Part shown: positions 15,838 to 27,600 of the stretch, piece by piece
Position numbering within the stretch: position 1 is the stretch's first letter
Layout of the letters: every line of letters begins with the position of its first letter
Source of the DNA: Sunxiuqinia sp965230765
GTDB lineage: Bacteria > Bacteroidota > Bacteroidia > Bacteroidales > Prolixibacteraceae
Reading direction: 5' to 3'
NCBI GenBank assembly: GCA_965230765.1
Contig: CBDDLR010000001.1
Span: 434,001 to 498,000 of the forward strand
Length of the DNA: 64,000 nt
Notes under the pieces: model-generated
Told to the model about the DNA's origin: nothing
What the model saw: only the letters and a program-made list of their open reading frames with translations
The model's database searches: none
Translations under genes and position numbers: made by a program

Positions 15838-18228
15838 ATGAAAACACAACGAATTATCGCCGCTATATTATTACTATTACCTACACTCACAATAGTAATA
15901 TTCTCCTGCAATCAAAACAACAAATCTACAACCCAAGTTACTGACAATGAATACGTGGGCACAGAGAGTTGTCGTGAATGCCATGAAAATTTCTACCAAC
16001 TTTGGGCTCCATCGCACCACGGGTTGGCCATGCAACCAATCACTGCTAAATTCATTACCAACAAGATACAGCTTGAGCAAGAAGATATTTTTATGGAAGA
16101 AGCCAACTACAAGGCCATTGCTGAAGACACCGTTCTTTATATCCAAGAACAAAAAGGTGATAGCATAACCAAATACCCCGTGCTTTGGGCTTTAGGTGGA
16201 AAAAATGTGTATTATTTTCTCACCCCATGGGAAGGTGGTCGGCTACAAACACTGCCACTGGCATTTAATGTCAACACGAATAAATGGTACAACAACCCGG
16301 AGTCGGCCATTCGTCATTTCCCGCACATGGTGGATGCTGAAGCGATGGAAGATGAAGCTTTAAGCTGGACAGATATTCAATATACATTTAACACTTCATG
16401 TTACAGTTGCCATGTCAGCCAATTGTCGAACAATTACGATATGGCAACCAACTCGTACCAAACACACTGGAAAGAGCCTGGCATTAACTGCGAAACTTGC
16501 CATGGCCCCAGTGCCGAGCATGTGCGTGTATGCAAAGAAGCCGGGGAAGGCAACATCCCTGATGACCTTAAAATTATTATCACCAGCACTTTTACCCCGG
16601 AGCAACACAATGCCAGTTGTGCACCCTGCCATGCAAAAATGCGACCGATTACCGCATCGTATATGCCGGGCGACCGATATTTCGATAATTATGATTTGAT
16701 CACACTAGAGAATTCGGATTTTTACCCGGACGGACGTGACCTGGGTGAAAACTATACCATGACCGGATGGCACATGAACCCTTGTTTAAAAGAAAGCGAG
16801 ATGCATTGTGTTACTTGCCACACTTCCTCGGGAAGGTACCGCTTTGCAAGTGACGACCTGGTTGAAGCCAACAAAGCATGTACATCATGTCATGAAGACA
16901 ACGGTAAATTTTACGAAGAACATACCCACCATCCCATTAGCGAGAACAGCCCTAAATGTATTGACTGCCACATGCCTAAAACCATGTTTGGGCACATGGA
17001 GCGCTCTGATCACTCGTTCCGTCCACCCATGCCAGCGGCAACCATCGAATTTGAGTCACCCAATGCCTGCAACATCTGCCACACCGACCAGGATGCTCAT
17101 TGGGCAAACAAGCATGTTACCGAATGGAAAGGAAAAGATTATCAAAAAACAACATTGCGAATTGCCGGGTTGATTAACGACGCCAGGAACAGCAAGTGGG
17201 AACGACTGGATGAAATGCTGGATGCCATTAAAACCGACAAGTACGGTGAAGTTTTCACAACATCCCTGCTTCGACTTTTGGTTAATTGCGAAAACGAAAA
17301 GAAATGGGAAACCATTCTTGGAGCTCTTGAGCTGGAATCGCCACTTTCCAGAAGTGCAGCCGCACATGCGTTATTAGGAAATACGGAGGATAAAACAAAA
17401 CAAGCACTGTTCAATGCAGCAAATGATGAATACCGACTGGTTCGTTTAGCTGCTGCAGCATCCTTATCCGTTTTCAATCCGGAAGATTTTTCAAGTGAAC
17501 AAGACAGCCTTTTCCAGAAAGTGAATGCAGAGTATGAAGCATCATTGATCACACGTCCCGATGACTGGAGTGCATACTACAATTTGGGCAACCATTACCA
17601 GAACATGGGGAAAAATGCAGAAGCAATAAAAGCATACGAAAATTCGATCAGGGTTTATCCCGAAGCACTGATGCCACTGATAAATAGTAGTTTTCTATAC
17701 GCTGTTTCCGGTCAACAACCAAAAGCAGCAGAAAACTTAAAAGCAGCACTATATGTTGAACCAATGAATGAGGCCGCCAACCTAAACTATGGATTGTTGA
17801 TGGCCGAGATGAACAACATGCCCGAAGCTGAAAAAGCATTGCGCACTGTGCTGGATGTTAATAAGGACAACACCACTGCAGCCTACAATCTTAGCATTAT
17901 AGTGGCACAAAAAAGCCTGGAAGAAGCTTGTGAATTTAGCCGAAGGGCTATGCTGTCTTCACCTGATGATCCCAAATTTTCATACACTCATGCCTATTTC
18001 CTACATCAAAATAAGGGAACAACTGAGGCAATCTCAGTGCTGAATAAAGTAATTTCAAAACATCCTGCACATCTCCAATCGGTATTTCTTTTGGGAAATA
18101 TCTATTTGGAAAGTGGCAACAAAGGAAAAGCAATTGATTTGTACAAAAAGACCCTGAAACAAGAAGGATTAGGACAGCAGGAAGTTAATCAACTTCAAAA
18201 TGCTATAAATCAAGCAGAAAACATGTAG
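15838..18228 (+). CDS. Eight-haem c-type cytochrome lipoprotein with TPR domain
   Basis: Start placed at 15838 (MKTQRIIAAILLLL), giving 796 aa; an earlier ATG at 15787 precedes the likely promoter. A signal sequence ends in a lipobox (VIFSC, Cys24), so it is a periplasmic or surface lipoprotein. Eight CxxCH haem sites are visible in residues 45-415: CRECH, CYSCH, CETCH, CAPCH, CVTCH, CTSCH, CIDCH and CNICH. HEAT-like helices (about 490-560) lead into TPR repeats from about 577 to the end (SAYYNLGNHYQNMG, AANLNYGLLMAE, AAYNLSIIVAQ). This resembles the cytochrome c554/NrfB-like plus TPR proteins of Bacteroidota, which carry electrons in the periplasm. The redox partner is unknown and no partner gene is adjacent. 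Confidence 0.9.
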   Translation: MKTQRIIAAILLLLPTLTIVIFSCNQNNKSTTQVTDNEYVGTESCRECHENFYQLWAPSHHGLAMQPITAKFITNKIQLEQEDIFMEEANYKAIAEDTVLYIQEQKGDSITKYPVLWALGGKNVYYFLTPWEGGRLQTLPLAFNVNTNKWYNNPESAIRHFPHMVDAEAMEDEALSWTDIQYTFNTSCYSCHVSQLSNNYDMATNSYQTHWKEPGINCETCHGPSAEHVRVCKEAGEGNIPDDLKIIITSTFTPEQHNASCAPCHAKMRPITASYMPGDRYFDNYDLITLENSDFYPDGRDLGENYTMTGWHMNPCLKESEMHCVTCHTSSGRYRFASDDLVEANKACTSCHEDNGKFYEEHTHHPISENSPKCIDCHMPKTMFGHMERSDHSFRPPMPAATIEFESPNACNICHTDQDAHWANKHVTEWKGKDYQKTTLRIAGLINDARNSKWERLDEMLDAIKTDKYGEVFTTSLLRLLVNCENEKKWETILGALELESPLSRSAAAHALLGNTEDKTKQALFNAANDEYRLVRLAAAASLSVFNPEDFSSEQDSLFQKVNAEYEASLITRPDDWSAYYNLGNHYQNMGKNAEAIKAYENSIRVYPEALMPLINSSFLYAVSGQQPKAAENLKAALYVEPMNEAANLNYGLLMAEMNNMPEAEKALRTVLDVNKDNTTAAYNLSIIVAQKSLEEACEFSRRAMLSSPDDPKFSYTHAYFLHQNKGTTEAISVLNKVISKHPAHLQSVFLLGNIYLESGNKGKAIDLYKKTLKQEGLGQQEVNQLQNAINQAENM

Positions 18229-18329
18229 GTGAATTTTGTCTTTGAAATTCTTTTGAAACCTTAATTTTTATTGCTGTTTCGCTCTATTTTAGTTTAATGA
18301 AAATTTAATCAATTCTTTAACATTTTTAC

Positions 18330-18355
18330 GGTAGGGGAATTCCTTTTGGCGGGGT
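18330..18355 (+). promoter_or_regulatory. Upstream element shared with the second giant gene
   Basis: 26 nt beginning GGTAGGG, with AATT at offset 9 and ending CGGGGT. It aligns without gaps to 31560-31585, with about 18 of 26 bases equal and both ends identical. It lies 249 nt before the giant ATG. Function is unknown; an operator or upstream activator site is possible. Confidence 0.45.
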
Positions 18356-18547
18356 ATCAATCATGATGGAACTTATGATTGGTTTTTTGCTATTAATTAA
18401 CAACTTAAGGTGAATAACATTTGAATGAAGAAATTGGTTTTTTCAATCCATTTCGTGTTCTTTAATCTGTTAATAAATGCATAATAGGCCTTCATTAATC
18501 GAATGATTTTAAATCAACAGGTCCAGAATAAAAGAGAAAACAGAAAA

Positions 18548-18587
18548 ACTCTGCCAGCTTTACTGCGGATCAAGACTGTAGCAGAGT
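18548..18587 (+). promoter_or_regulatory. Start-proximal stem-loop of the first giant gene
   Basis: ACTCTGC (18548-18554) pairs with GCAGAGT (18581-18587), and CAG/CTG extends the stem past a 2-nt bulge. It ends 17 nt before the ATG at 18605 and is followed by seven A, not by T, so it is not a terminator of upstream genes. Confidence 0.45.
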
Positions 18588-18604
18588 AAAAAAATTGGTC
18601 TAAT

Positions 18605-21600
18605 ATGAATAAAATAGGCAAGCAACTATCACTAATCGCACTAGGCGTTTTTTGTTTTTTTGGTATTGCAAATGCTCAGGTATCTTCCAATATGCCAGAC
18701 CTGGCCATAGAAACCTGCGATAATTTTCCTTCTGGTTATTTCACGCTTAGCGATCTTATTTTTACAGAAACGCTCACCAATGATCTTCAATCCGGCACCA
18801 CAACCATAAGCATTCAACTACCCGCTAATTTTGAATTTGACACATCAACCAACCCTTCGTTAAGTGAAACGGGAACAGACATTACCAGCTTAACCCTTGG
18901 CAGCCCTGCATATTCAGACCCCCAAACTTTTCAATTCAACATTACCATTTCCGGTACAGGAACGATTGACGAAATTACCATCAGCGGCTTGTTGATCCGT
19001 GGCATTACAGCTGTTACTACAACTACCAACATTACAATAAATTCATCACCCACGGTACTTTTTTCAGGCCTGACAAATGGTTCAGGTGTGGCAACCATAT
19101 CTTCCGGAATACTTTCTGTAAGCAATGCTGGTACTGCCAGCAGTGATCAAACATTATGCATGGGTGCAAGCCCGGCACAGCTAACCGTTTCCGGATCAAG
19201 TACCACATCCGACCCAGCTTCAGGTGCTGTTGAATCTTACCAATGGGAAAGTTCTCCTGATAACGCATCATGGAGTTCAGTTTCAGGTGAAGTTGGTGCT
19301 AATTTTACACCACCTGCAATTAGTTCTTCAATATATTACAGAAGGCAAACCATTTTATCCCGAAACGGATTTAGCTGCTCAAATCCAAGTAATTCTGTTT
19401 TCATCGAGTTGAACTCCATTACTGCCGGGGCCATTGTTAGTGATCAAACAATTTGTAACGGTTCCACAGCAGCTGGGCTTTCCCAGAGCATTGCTGCTTC
19501 AGGAACAGGCACGCTTTCTTACCAATGGGAATCAGATGCTTCCGGCAGCTGGGCAGACATAGCAGGAGCGGATCAGGCCAATTATTCACCCGGGGCTATT
19601 TCGGCAACAACCCAATACCGAAGAAGGGACATAAGCACTCACAATTCTGTAGTTTGCAGCGACTATACCAATATTGTAACCGTTACCGTATTGCCAACTG
19701 TTGTTGGAGGTACTGCTGAAGTTAGTGCCGGGGTATCCGACCAAACGATCTGCGAAAGCGACGTGCCAGCCACTATTTCGGTAACCGGATCGTCTGGAGG
19801 CACCAGCTACGAATGGTATCAATCCACCAACAATGGATCTACTTACAGCATCATCTCCGGAGAAGTTTCCCCTACCCTAACCTTTAGTGCTGCACCTTCG
19901 CAAACAACCTATTACATCCGCAAATCAATTGCCAGCGGAACAGGATCGACCTGTGAAGATTTTTCTTCTGAAGCGATTGTCTATGTCAATATAATTACAG
20001 AAGGTTCAATACTGGGAACCCAGACAATCTGCGATGGATCAGCTGCATCAACTTTAACCCAGGATGTTGCAGCTTCAGCTACAGGGACATTGACTTATCA
20101 ATGGGAGTCAGATGCCAGTGGTTCATGGACCGATATTGCAGGGGCTACTTCAGCAACCTATAACCCGGGGGCTATTTCAGCCACAACGAATTTCAGAAGA
20201 AAAGATATCAGCACATTGAATTCCCAGGAATGCTCTGCATACACCAATATCGTTACAGTTTCTGTGCTGCCAACAGTTGTTGGTGGTACTGCCGAAGTAA
20301 GCCCGGGGGTAGCTGACCAAACAGTTTGTGAGAGCGATGTGCCAGCAACCATCGATGTTACCGGAGGATCAGCTGGATTAAGCTACCAATGGCAGTCGTC
20401 AACCGACAACATTACTTTTAACAACATACCCGGAGAAGTGTCTGAAAGTTTGACTTTTAGTGCAGCCCCCACAACAACAACTTACTATCGAAGGTCATCC
20501 ATCGCAGCAGGTTCAGGCTCTACATGCTCCGACCTATCAACGGTTTCTACAGTTTTTGTCAATCAGGTTGATGCGGGATCAATTTCTTCAAACCAAACTA
20601 TTTGCGTTGGTTCTACTGCTGCTGTTTTAACTGAAAGCTCCGCATCAAGCGGAACTGGGGCGTTAACTTACCAGTGGGAATCAGATGCCAGTGGTTCATG
20701 GGCAGACATTGTTGGTGCCGACCAGGCAACATACAACCCGGGAACAGTTGCCACCACAACACAGTACCGCAGGGAAGTTACCAGCACACTGAATGGGCTT
20801 GCCTGTTCTGAGTACACCAATTCAATTTCGATTACTGTTTTACCAACGGTTGTAGGAGGAACAGCTGAAGTCAGCGCCGGGGTTTTCGATCAAACCATAT
20901 GTCTGGGCGACATACCTTCAACCATCACTGTAAGTGGTTCATCCGGCTCAACAAGCTATCAATGGCAATCGTCAACCGACAACATTACCTATTCTGACAT
21001 TGCAGGAGAAGTTGGCGCTGATTTAAGTTTCAGTGCCGCCCCACCAAGTACCACGTATTACCGTAGGGAATCCAGCTCTGGGGGAGCAGGCTCAACATGT
21101 CTGGATTACTCAAGTGTTTCAACTGTTTTCATCAATAATATTTTCTCAGGAACGATTTCGGGTGATCAAACGATTTGCAACGGAACAACTGCAGCAATCC
21201 TCAGCGAGAGTACATCTGCATCCGGTTCAGGAACGCTTTCTTACCAATGGGAGTCTGACGCTTCAGGTAGTTGGGCTGATATTGCTTCAGCAACACAACC
21301 CACTTATGCCCCTGGTGCTTTAACTGCTACTACCCAGTTCAGAAGAAGGGATATTAGCACCTTAAATGGCGTATCCTGTACAAACCTTACGAATACAGTT
21401 GTTGTAACTGTTCTGCCATTAATTAGCGGTGGAACAGCAGAAGTTAGCCCAGGTGTTCCTGACCAGACCATTTGCGCATCTGATGTGCCTGCAACCATTT
21501 CGGTTTCTGGCGGTTCAGTTGGAGATGGCTATCAATGGCAATCTTCTACAGACGATGCAACTTACAACGATATTGCCGGGGAAGTTTCCGCTGATTTGAT

Positions 21601-24600
21601 TTTCACCACCCCTCCTGCAAGCACAACTTATTACAGAAGATTGACCTTAAATTCTTCTGGAGGAACCGATTGTTCAGAAATTTCTTCTGTTTCAACAGTG
21701 ATTATCAATTCAATTACTGCGGGAGTTATTGGTAACGACCAAACCATTTGTTACAACGACATTGCATCAAATATTATTGAATTAACATCGGCAGTTGCTT
21801 CCGGTGCGCTTACCCATCAATGGGAATCGAAAGTTGGGTCTGGTGCATGGACTGCAATTGGAGGTGAAACCGATGTAACTTACGCACCCGGAAATGTTAC
21901 TCAAACAACTCAATACAGACGATACGATACCAGCACCTTGAACGGCGTTGCCTGTGCTGCTTACACAAACACAATTACCGTTGAGGCTTTACCTGAAGTA
22001 GCTGGGGGAACTGCAAGTGCCGATGAAACGATTTGCGAAGCAGATATTCCTTCTGCCATTACTGTTGCAGGTGCGTTGGGTGTATCCGGGCAATGGCAAC
22101 AATCGTTCGATAACGTGAGCTGGACAGATATTTCTGGTGAAACCGGAGTTAATTTGACTTTTACCGCTCCGATTACACAAACCACTTATTATCGCAGGCA
22201 AGTTTCTACAACCATCAACTCATTCACCTGTACCGATTATTCCACTACAGTTGTAAAAACACTGAATGTGATTGATGCAGGAACGATTGGCTCGGACCAA
22301 ACAGTTTGTTACGGAACAATTTTACCGAATTTTAGTGAGATTGCTACGCCCACTTTTGCAGGCACATTAACATACCAATGGGAATCAAAAACAGAAAGTG
22401 GAGCCTGGACAACCATAGTCGGAGCCACTGATGCGACCTATGCTCCCGGTGTAATGACTGAGAACATGCAATACCGAAGGATCGACTACAGCACGCTAAA
22501 TAGTGTTACATGTTCTGAAATAAGCAATGAAATTACCATAACTGTTTCAGGTGAATTTGAACCTGGAGTTGCTGCCCCTGCGACTCAAACAGTTTGTCAG
22601 GGAGGTGACCCTGCAATGATTACGGTTACAGGCGGCGAAACTGTTGATGTGACCTATCAATGGTATGAATCAACAGACGGAGGTGCAACCTTCAATACCC
22701 TGGTTGGAGAAACTGGGCCGGAATATAATCCACCTCCCGGAATTATGGTTTCAACTTATTTCCAGCGGGAAACTATAAGTGACACGCCTGGAATAACCTG
22801 TTCAGACATTACGGCCCCCGTATTTGTTGAGGTAAATACATTTGATGCAGGTGAAATTTTAGCTTCCCAAACCGTTTGTGGTGGTGATGCTGCATCAACA
22901 ATTACAAGCATTACCAATGCCAGTGCAGCAGGAACAATTACCTATAGTTGGGAAAGTTCTACTGATTTAATTACCTGGACACCGATCGCACTTGATCAAC
23001 AAACCTATACTCCTGGTATATTAACCGAAACAACTTACTTCCGACGAGTGGCTACTTCAAGTTTAAACGGACTTGATTGTGATGTAAGGTCAAATATTTC
23101 AACAGTATATGTCAATCAATTTATCAATGAAGCGGGTCATGAGGTAAGAATGTGGTATGGTTCAACGGGCCCGATAACTGTTTGCTTCAATACCGCTCCT
23201 GGCTCAATCGTTGATAATTTTGAACTGGAAGCCAACATCGGTGCAACCATTAGCTATCAATGGGAAACATCTACAGATAACGCAACCTGGAGCAATGTTG
23301 CAGGTGCAAGCGGAAGGAACTATTCACCTCCTGCTGTTACTGCTGATATTTTCTACCGGAGGGTTTCAACGACATCTCTAAACGGATTGGATTGTTCTAT
23401 AAATAGCAACTCTATCAAATTTGAAGTTGGGGCCAACGTGGATGCTGGGAGTGTAGCTACCAGTAACCCAAATAGTATTGGAGGCTCTTCTCTAATTGAA
23501 GTGGTTCATTACGGCGACACTCCAAGCGAAATAAATAATGTTATTCCAGGAAGTGGGGATGGTTCTGTATTCGAATATTTATGGTTTATTTCTACTAACG
23601 GTGTTAACTTCTCCGCCGCCCCAGGTGTGAATGATGGGGAAAACTACATTCCTGTAGATCCGGTTTTGACCACCACCTGGTTTAGGAGAGTCCACTACCG
23701 AACGTATTTCTCGGTTCAATGTGGGGTGTACGATAGCGACACACAAGTTCAGATTATAGTTCCAAGTCCTGGCTTACTGAATGAGGATCAAATCATTTGT
23801 GTTGACGATGATCCGGATATTATCGAAACGGATACAGACATCAGCACGATGGATGGACTTGCCTATCTCCAATATCAATGGGAATCATCAACGGATAATA
23901 TTGATTATACTCCAATTGCTGGTGAAACAAACATCGATTTTGACCCGGCTGCTGGGCAATTTTCTGTTACAACCTATATTCGAAGAATAACAAATACCAT
24001 TATAGGTGGTGCAGACTATGGCGTAATTCCATACTCTGAAACCGACATTGTAGTCATTAATGTAAATACGATTACCCCGGGTGCGATCTCAGGGGATCAA
24101 AGTGTTTGCCACAGCACAGTTCCAAATGATATCACCAATGCATCATTGCCTGAAGCTCATGGTACAGCGACATATGAATGGTGGTCGTCAACCGATGGAA
24201 CCAATTATTCAATTATCAATGGTGAAACAAACCCAAGTTACTCCTTTACCGATCCGTTGATCCAGTCAACCTACTACAAACGTAAAGACATTTCGACATT
24301 CAATGGCGTTGAATGTTCAGATTTTACCAATGCTGTATTCGTTGAAATTACATCGGTTCAGGGGGGAACACTGGATGCAGACCAGACTGTTTGCACCACT
24401 GATCATCCAGCAACAATCAATGTTAGCGGTGCTGTTGGTGCTTTTGCCCAATGGCAGGATTCAGTTGCAGGTGGTACTTGGACCAACATTGTGGGTGAAC
24501 AAAGTACAAATTTAACGTTCACCGCTCCCATAGCAGAAACAACCCATTATCGTAGACGAACCTGGTCATCATCGGGAGGTGGTGATTGTGAAGCATATTC

Positions 24601-27600
24601 AACTATTTCAACCGTTTATGTAAACAACATCAGTCCGGGAACAATTGGCAACGACCAACTACTTTGCTACAACAGCCTTGCAGCGAACTTAACAGTTGTT
24701 GCAATGCCAAGTGGATCAGGAACCATAGGCTATCAGTGGGAGAAAAACGACAGTGGAGCCTGGAATGAAATAGTCGGGGCCGACCAACCAACTTATTCTC
24801 CTGGAAACCTGACCACCACAACCAGTTTCCGAAGAAAAGACATTAGTACTTTTAATGGATTAGATTGCTCTGCATATACCAATGAAATTACCATTGAGAT
24901 TGTATCAGAGGTGCAAGGTGGAACAACAAACGGGGATCAATCAGTCTGCAGTACGGATAACCCAGCAACAATACTCGTTACAGGCTCGCTTGGAACAAAT
25001 GCGCAATGGCAGTCATCAACTGATGGTGCTACCTGGAATGACATTGCCGGAGAAACCGGGGTATCACTAGCCTTTGCTGCACCGCTGTCGGAAACAACTT
25101 ATTTCAGGCTTCGTGTATGGGAAACTGTTGGAGCATTAACTTGCGAAGAATTTTCACCTGTTGTAACAATCTACGTAAATGAAATTATTGCCGGACAAAT
25201 TGGCTCAGATCAATTACTTTGCTACAATAGTCCGGTAGCAAGCTTAACAGTGGTCACTCCCGCTTCAGGATCTGGAACAATGACCTACCAATGGGAGAAA
25301 AACGATGCCGGCACCTGGGATGAAATTGTTGGTGCCACACAACCAACATATTCACCGGGAGCATTGACAACCACTACCTCATTCCGAAGAAAAGTATCCA
25401 GCACGCTATATGGCGATGACTGCCCAATGTACACCAATGAAGTGACGATTGAGATATTGCCCGAAGTGCTTGGCGGAACATCCAACGGTAATCAGGTTGT
25501 ATGTAGTGATGAAATTCCTGGCACAATTACAATAACTGGTTCGCTGGGTGCGAATAAACAATGGCAGTCATCAACTGACGGTGCTACCTGGAATGATATG
25601 GCTGGTGAAACCGGAACATCTCTGGCTTTTGCTGCGCCAATTGCACAAACAACCATGTACCGCTTACATGTTTGGGAAGTAAGCGGAGGGCTCACTTGTG
25701 AAGAGTATTCAGATGAAGTGACACTTACATTAAACGAAATAACAGCAGGGGTCATAGGCTCGGATCAGGTACTTTGCCACAACAGTGTTGTTGGAAACTT
25801 TACAGCTGTAAGCCCTGCTTCCGGAACAGGTGCTTTAACTTACCAATGGGAGAAAAACGATACCGGCACCTGGGATGTGATTGCAGGAGCTGATCAACCT
25901 ACTTATTCACCAGGCGCATTAACAGTTACAACTCAGTTTAGGAGGCAAGATATAAGTACGATTAGTGGTTCACCTTGTTCTGAATACACAAATATTGTTA
26001 CTATTGAAATTTTTGGTGAACTAACAGGAGGAAGTGCAAGTGCCGATCAGTATGTGTGCTTGTCTGAAATTCCTACCGATATATCTACTGATGGGATTAA
26101 AGGCGCATTGGCCATTTGGCAACAATCAACCGATATGGCAAGCTGGAGTGACATTCCCGGACAAACAGGGGAAACTTTATCATTTTCAGCACCACTAAGC
26201 GAAACAACGTATTTCCGCTGGCATACCTGGACTGAAACTGTTGATCTGCTCTGTGAAGACTATTCTACAGTTAGCACGGTATATGTAAATCGAATAATCC
26301 CTGGCAAAATCACGGATGATCAGATTCTTTGTGCAGGTGATATTGCCGAAAGCTTTATTGAAACTCAAGTTCCAGAACACGAAGGACTGCTAAGTCACCA
26401 ATGGGAAGTTTCGACTGACTTATTTAGCTGGACTGATATTGTTGGGGCTACCGGAGCAACTTATGGAGCTTCACCTATTGAAACCAGTTACTACAGAAGA
26501 AAGGATATCAGTACAATTGCAGGAGGGAATGTTTGTTCTGCCTACACCGATACAGTTCAGATTATTGTGGATGATTATCCGGTAATTGACTCAACAACAA
26601 TTGCCGACAACGATATTACACATGTAACCTGTTTTGATGCTGCTGATGGGTCGATTATGCCACCTCCAAGCCGAATTTCAGGTGGGAACATTGCTCAGGC
26701 TCAAATTACTGAAATTGTATTGTCCGGTGCTGCTGCAGTCAATGATGTGTATTCAGTAATTATTAACGGTACAGCATTTAGCCATACTGTTCTTCTTAAT
26801 GGAGCTGTTCCACAAAATAATACAGAAATTGCAACTGATCTGGGTGCTGCAATAGTCAGTAGTGCTGTAACTGTTTCAGTAAGCAACGACACCATTACGC
26901 TAACTGCACAAGTTGCAGGTACCGGCTATGAAGTATTTGCTTCTACAGGTGGCTCAGTAAATGGTAAAATGACCACGCAAATAATCCAGCAAAACCAGCT
27001 ACCAAACCTCTACGAGTGGACTAAAACCGATGACGTTTCATTTTACGACACCAACCTAAGCATTAGTGGGTTAACTGCAGGATTTTATCAACTGGTAGTT
27101 ACAAATAATGTTTGTACTGACACGGTAATATTTGAGGTTCAACAACCAGAAGAATTAGTTATTGAAGTAGATACAACTTGCAACAATTCCATTACGGCAA
27201 GAATTTCAGGAGGCAATGAAAACTATACGGTTACGCTCACCAAGCCTGACAATTCCACTGAAGTAAAAACTTCATCCGGGGATGTAACCTTTACCAACCT
27301 GGAAAGGGGACAGACGTACATCATTGAAGTCGTAGATGCCCCGTGCACACAAACGTTTACGCAAGTAGTTGACCTGCCTCTTGGGCTGGTGGTTGATGAA
27401 AATTTCATCACAGTATCAGATATAAAATGCGGAGGGGTTAATGATGGATATATCACCTTGGAACCGAATGCAATTATGGGTGGTATTGAACCCTATCGTT
27501 ATGCATGGAGTGTATTTGATGGTGCTGTCAGGGTACAAATTTCTACAGAAAGAAGTGTTTCTGGATTAGCACCTGACACCTACTACCTGGATATTGAAGA

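Larger units (their letters stand above)
18229..18604. other. Leader region of the first giant adhesin
   Basis: 376 bases with no gene. It contains the 26-nt element shared with the second giant gene (18330-18355) and a start-proximal stem-loop (18548-18587). The rest is AT-rich and unassigned. Confidence 0.6.
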
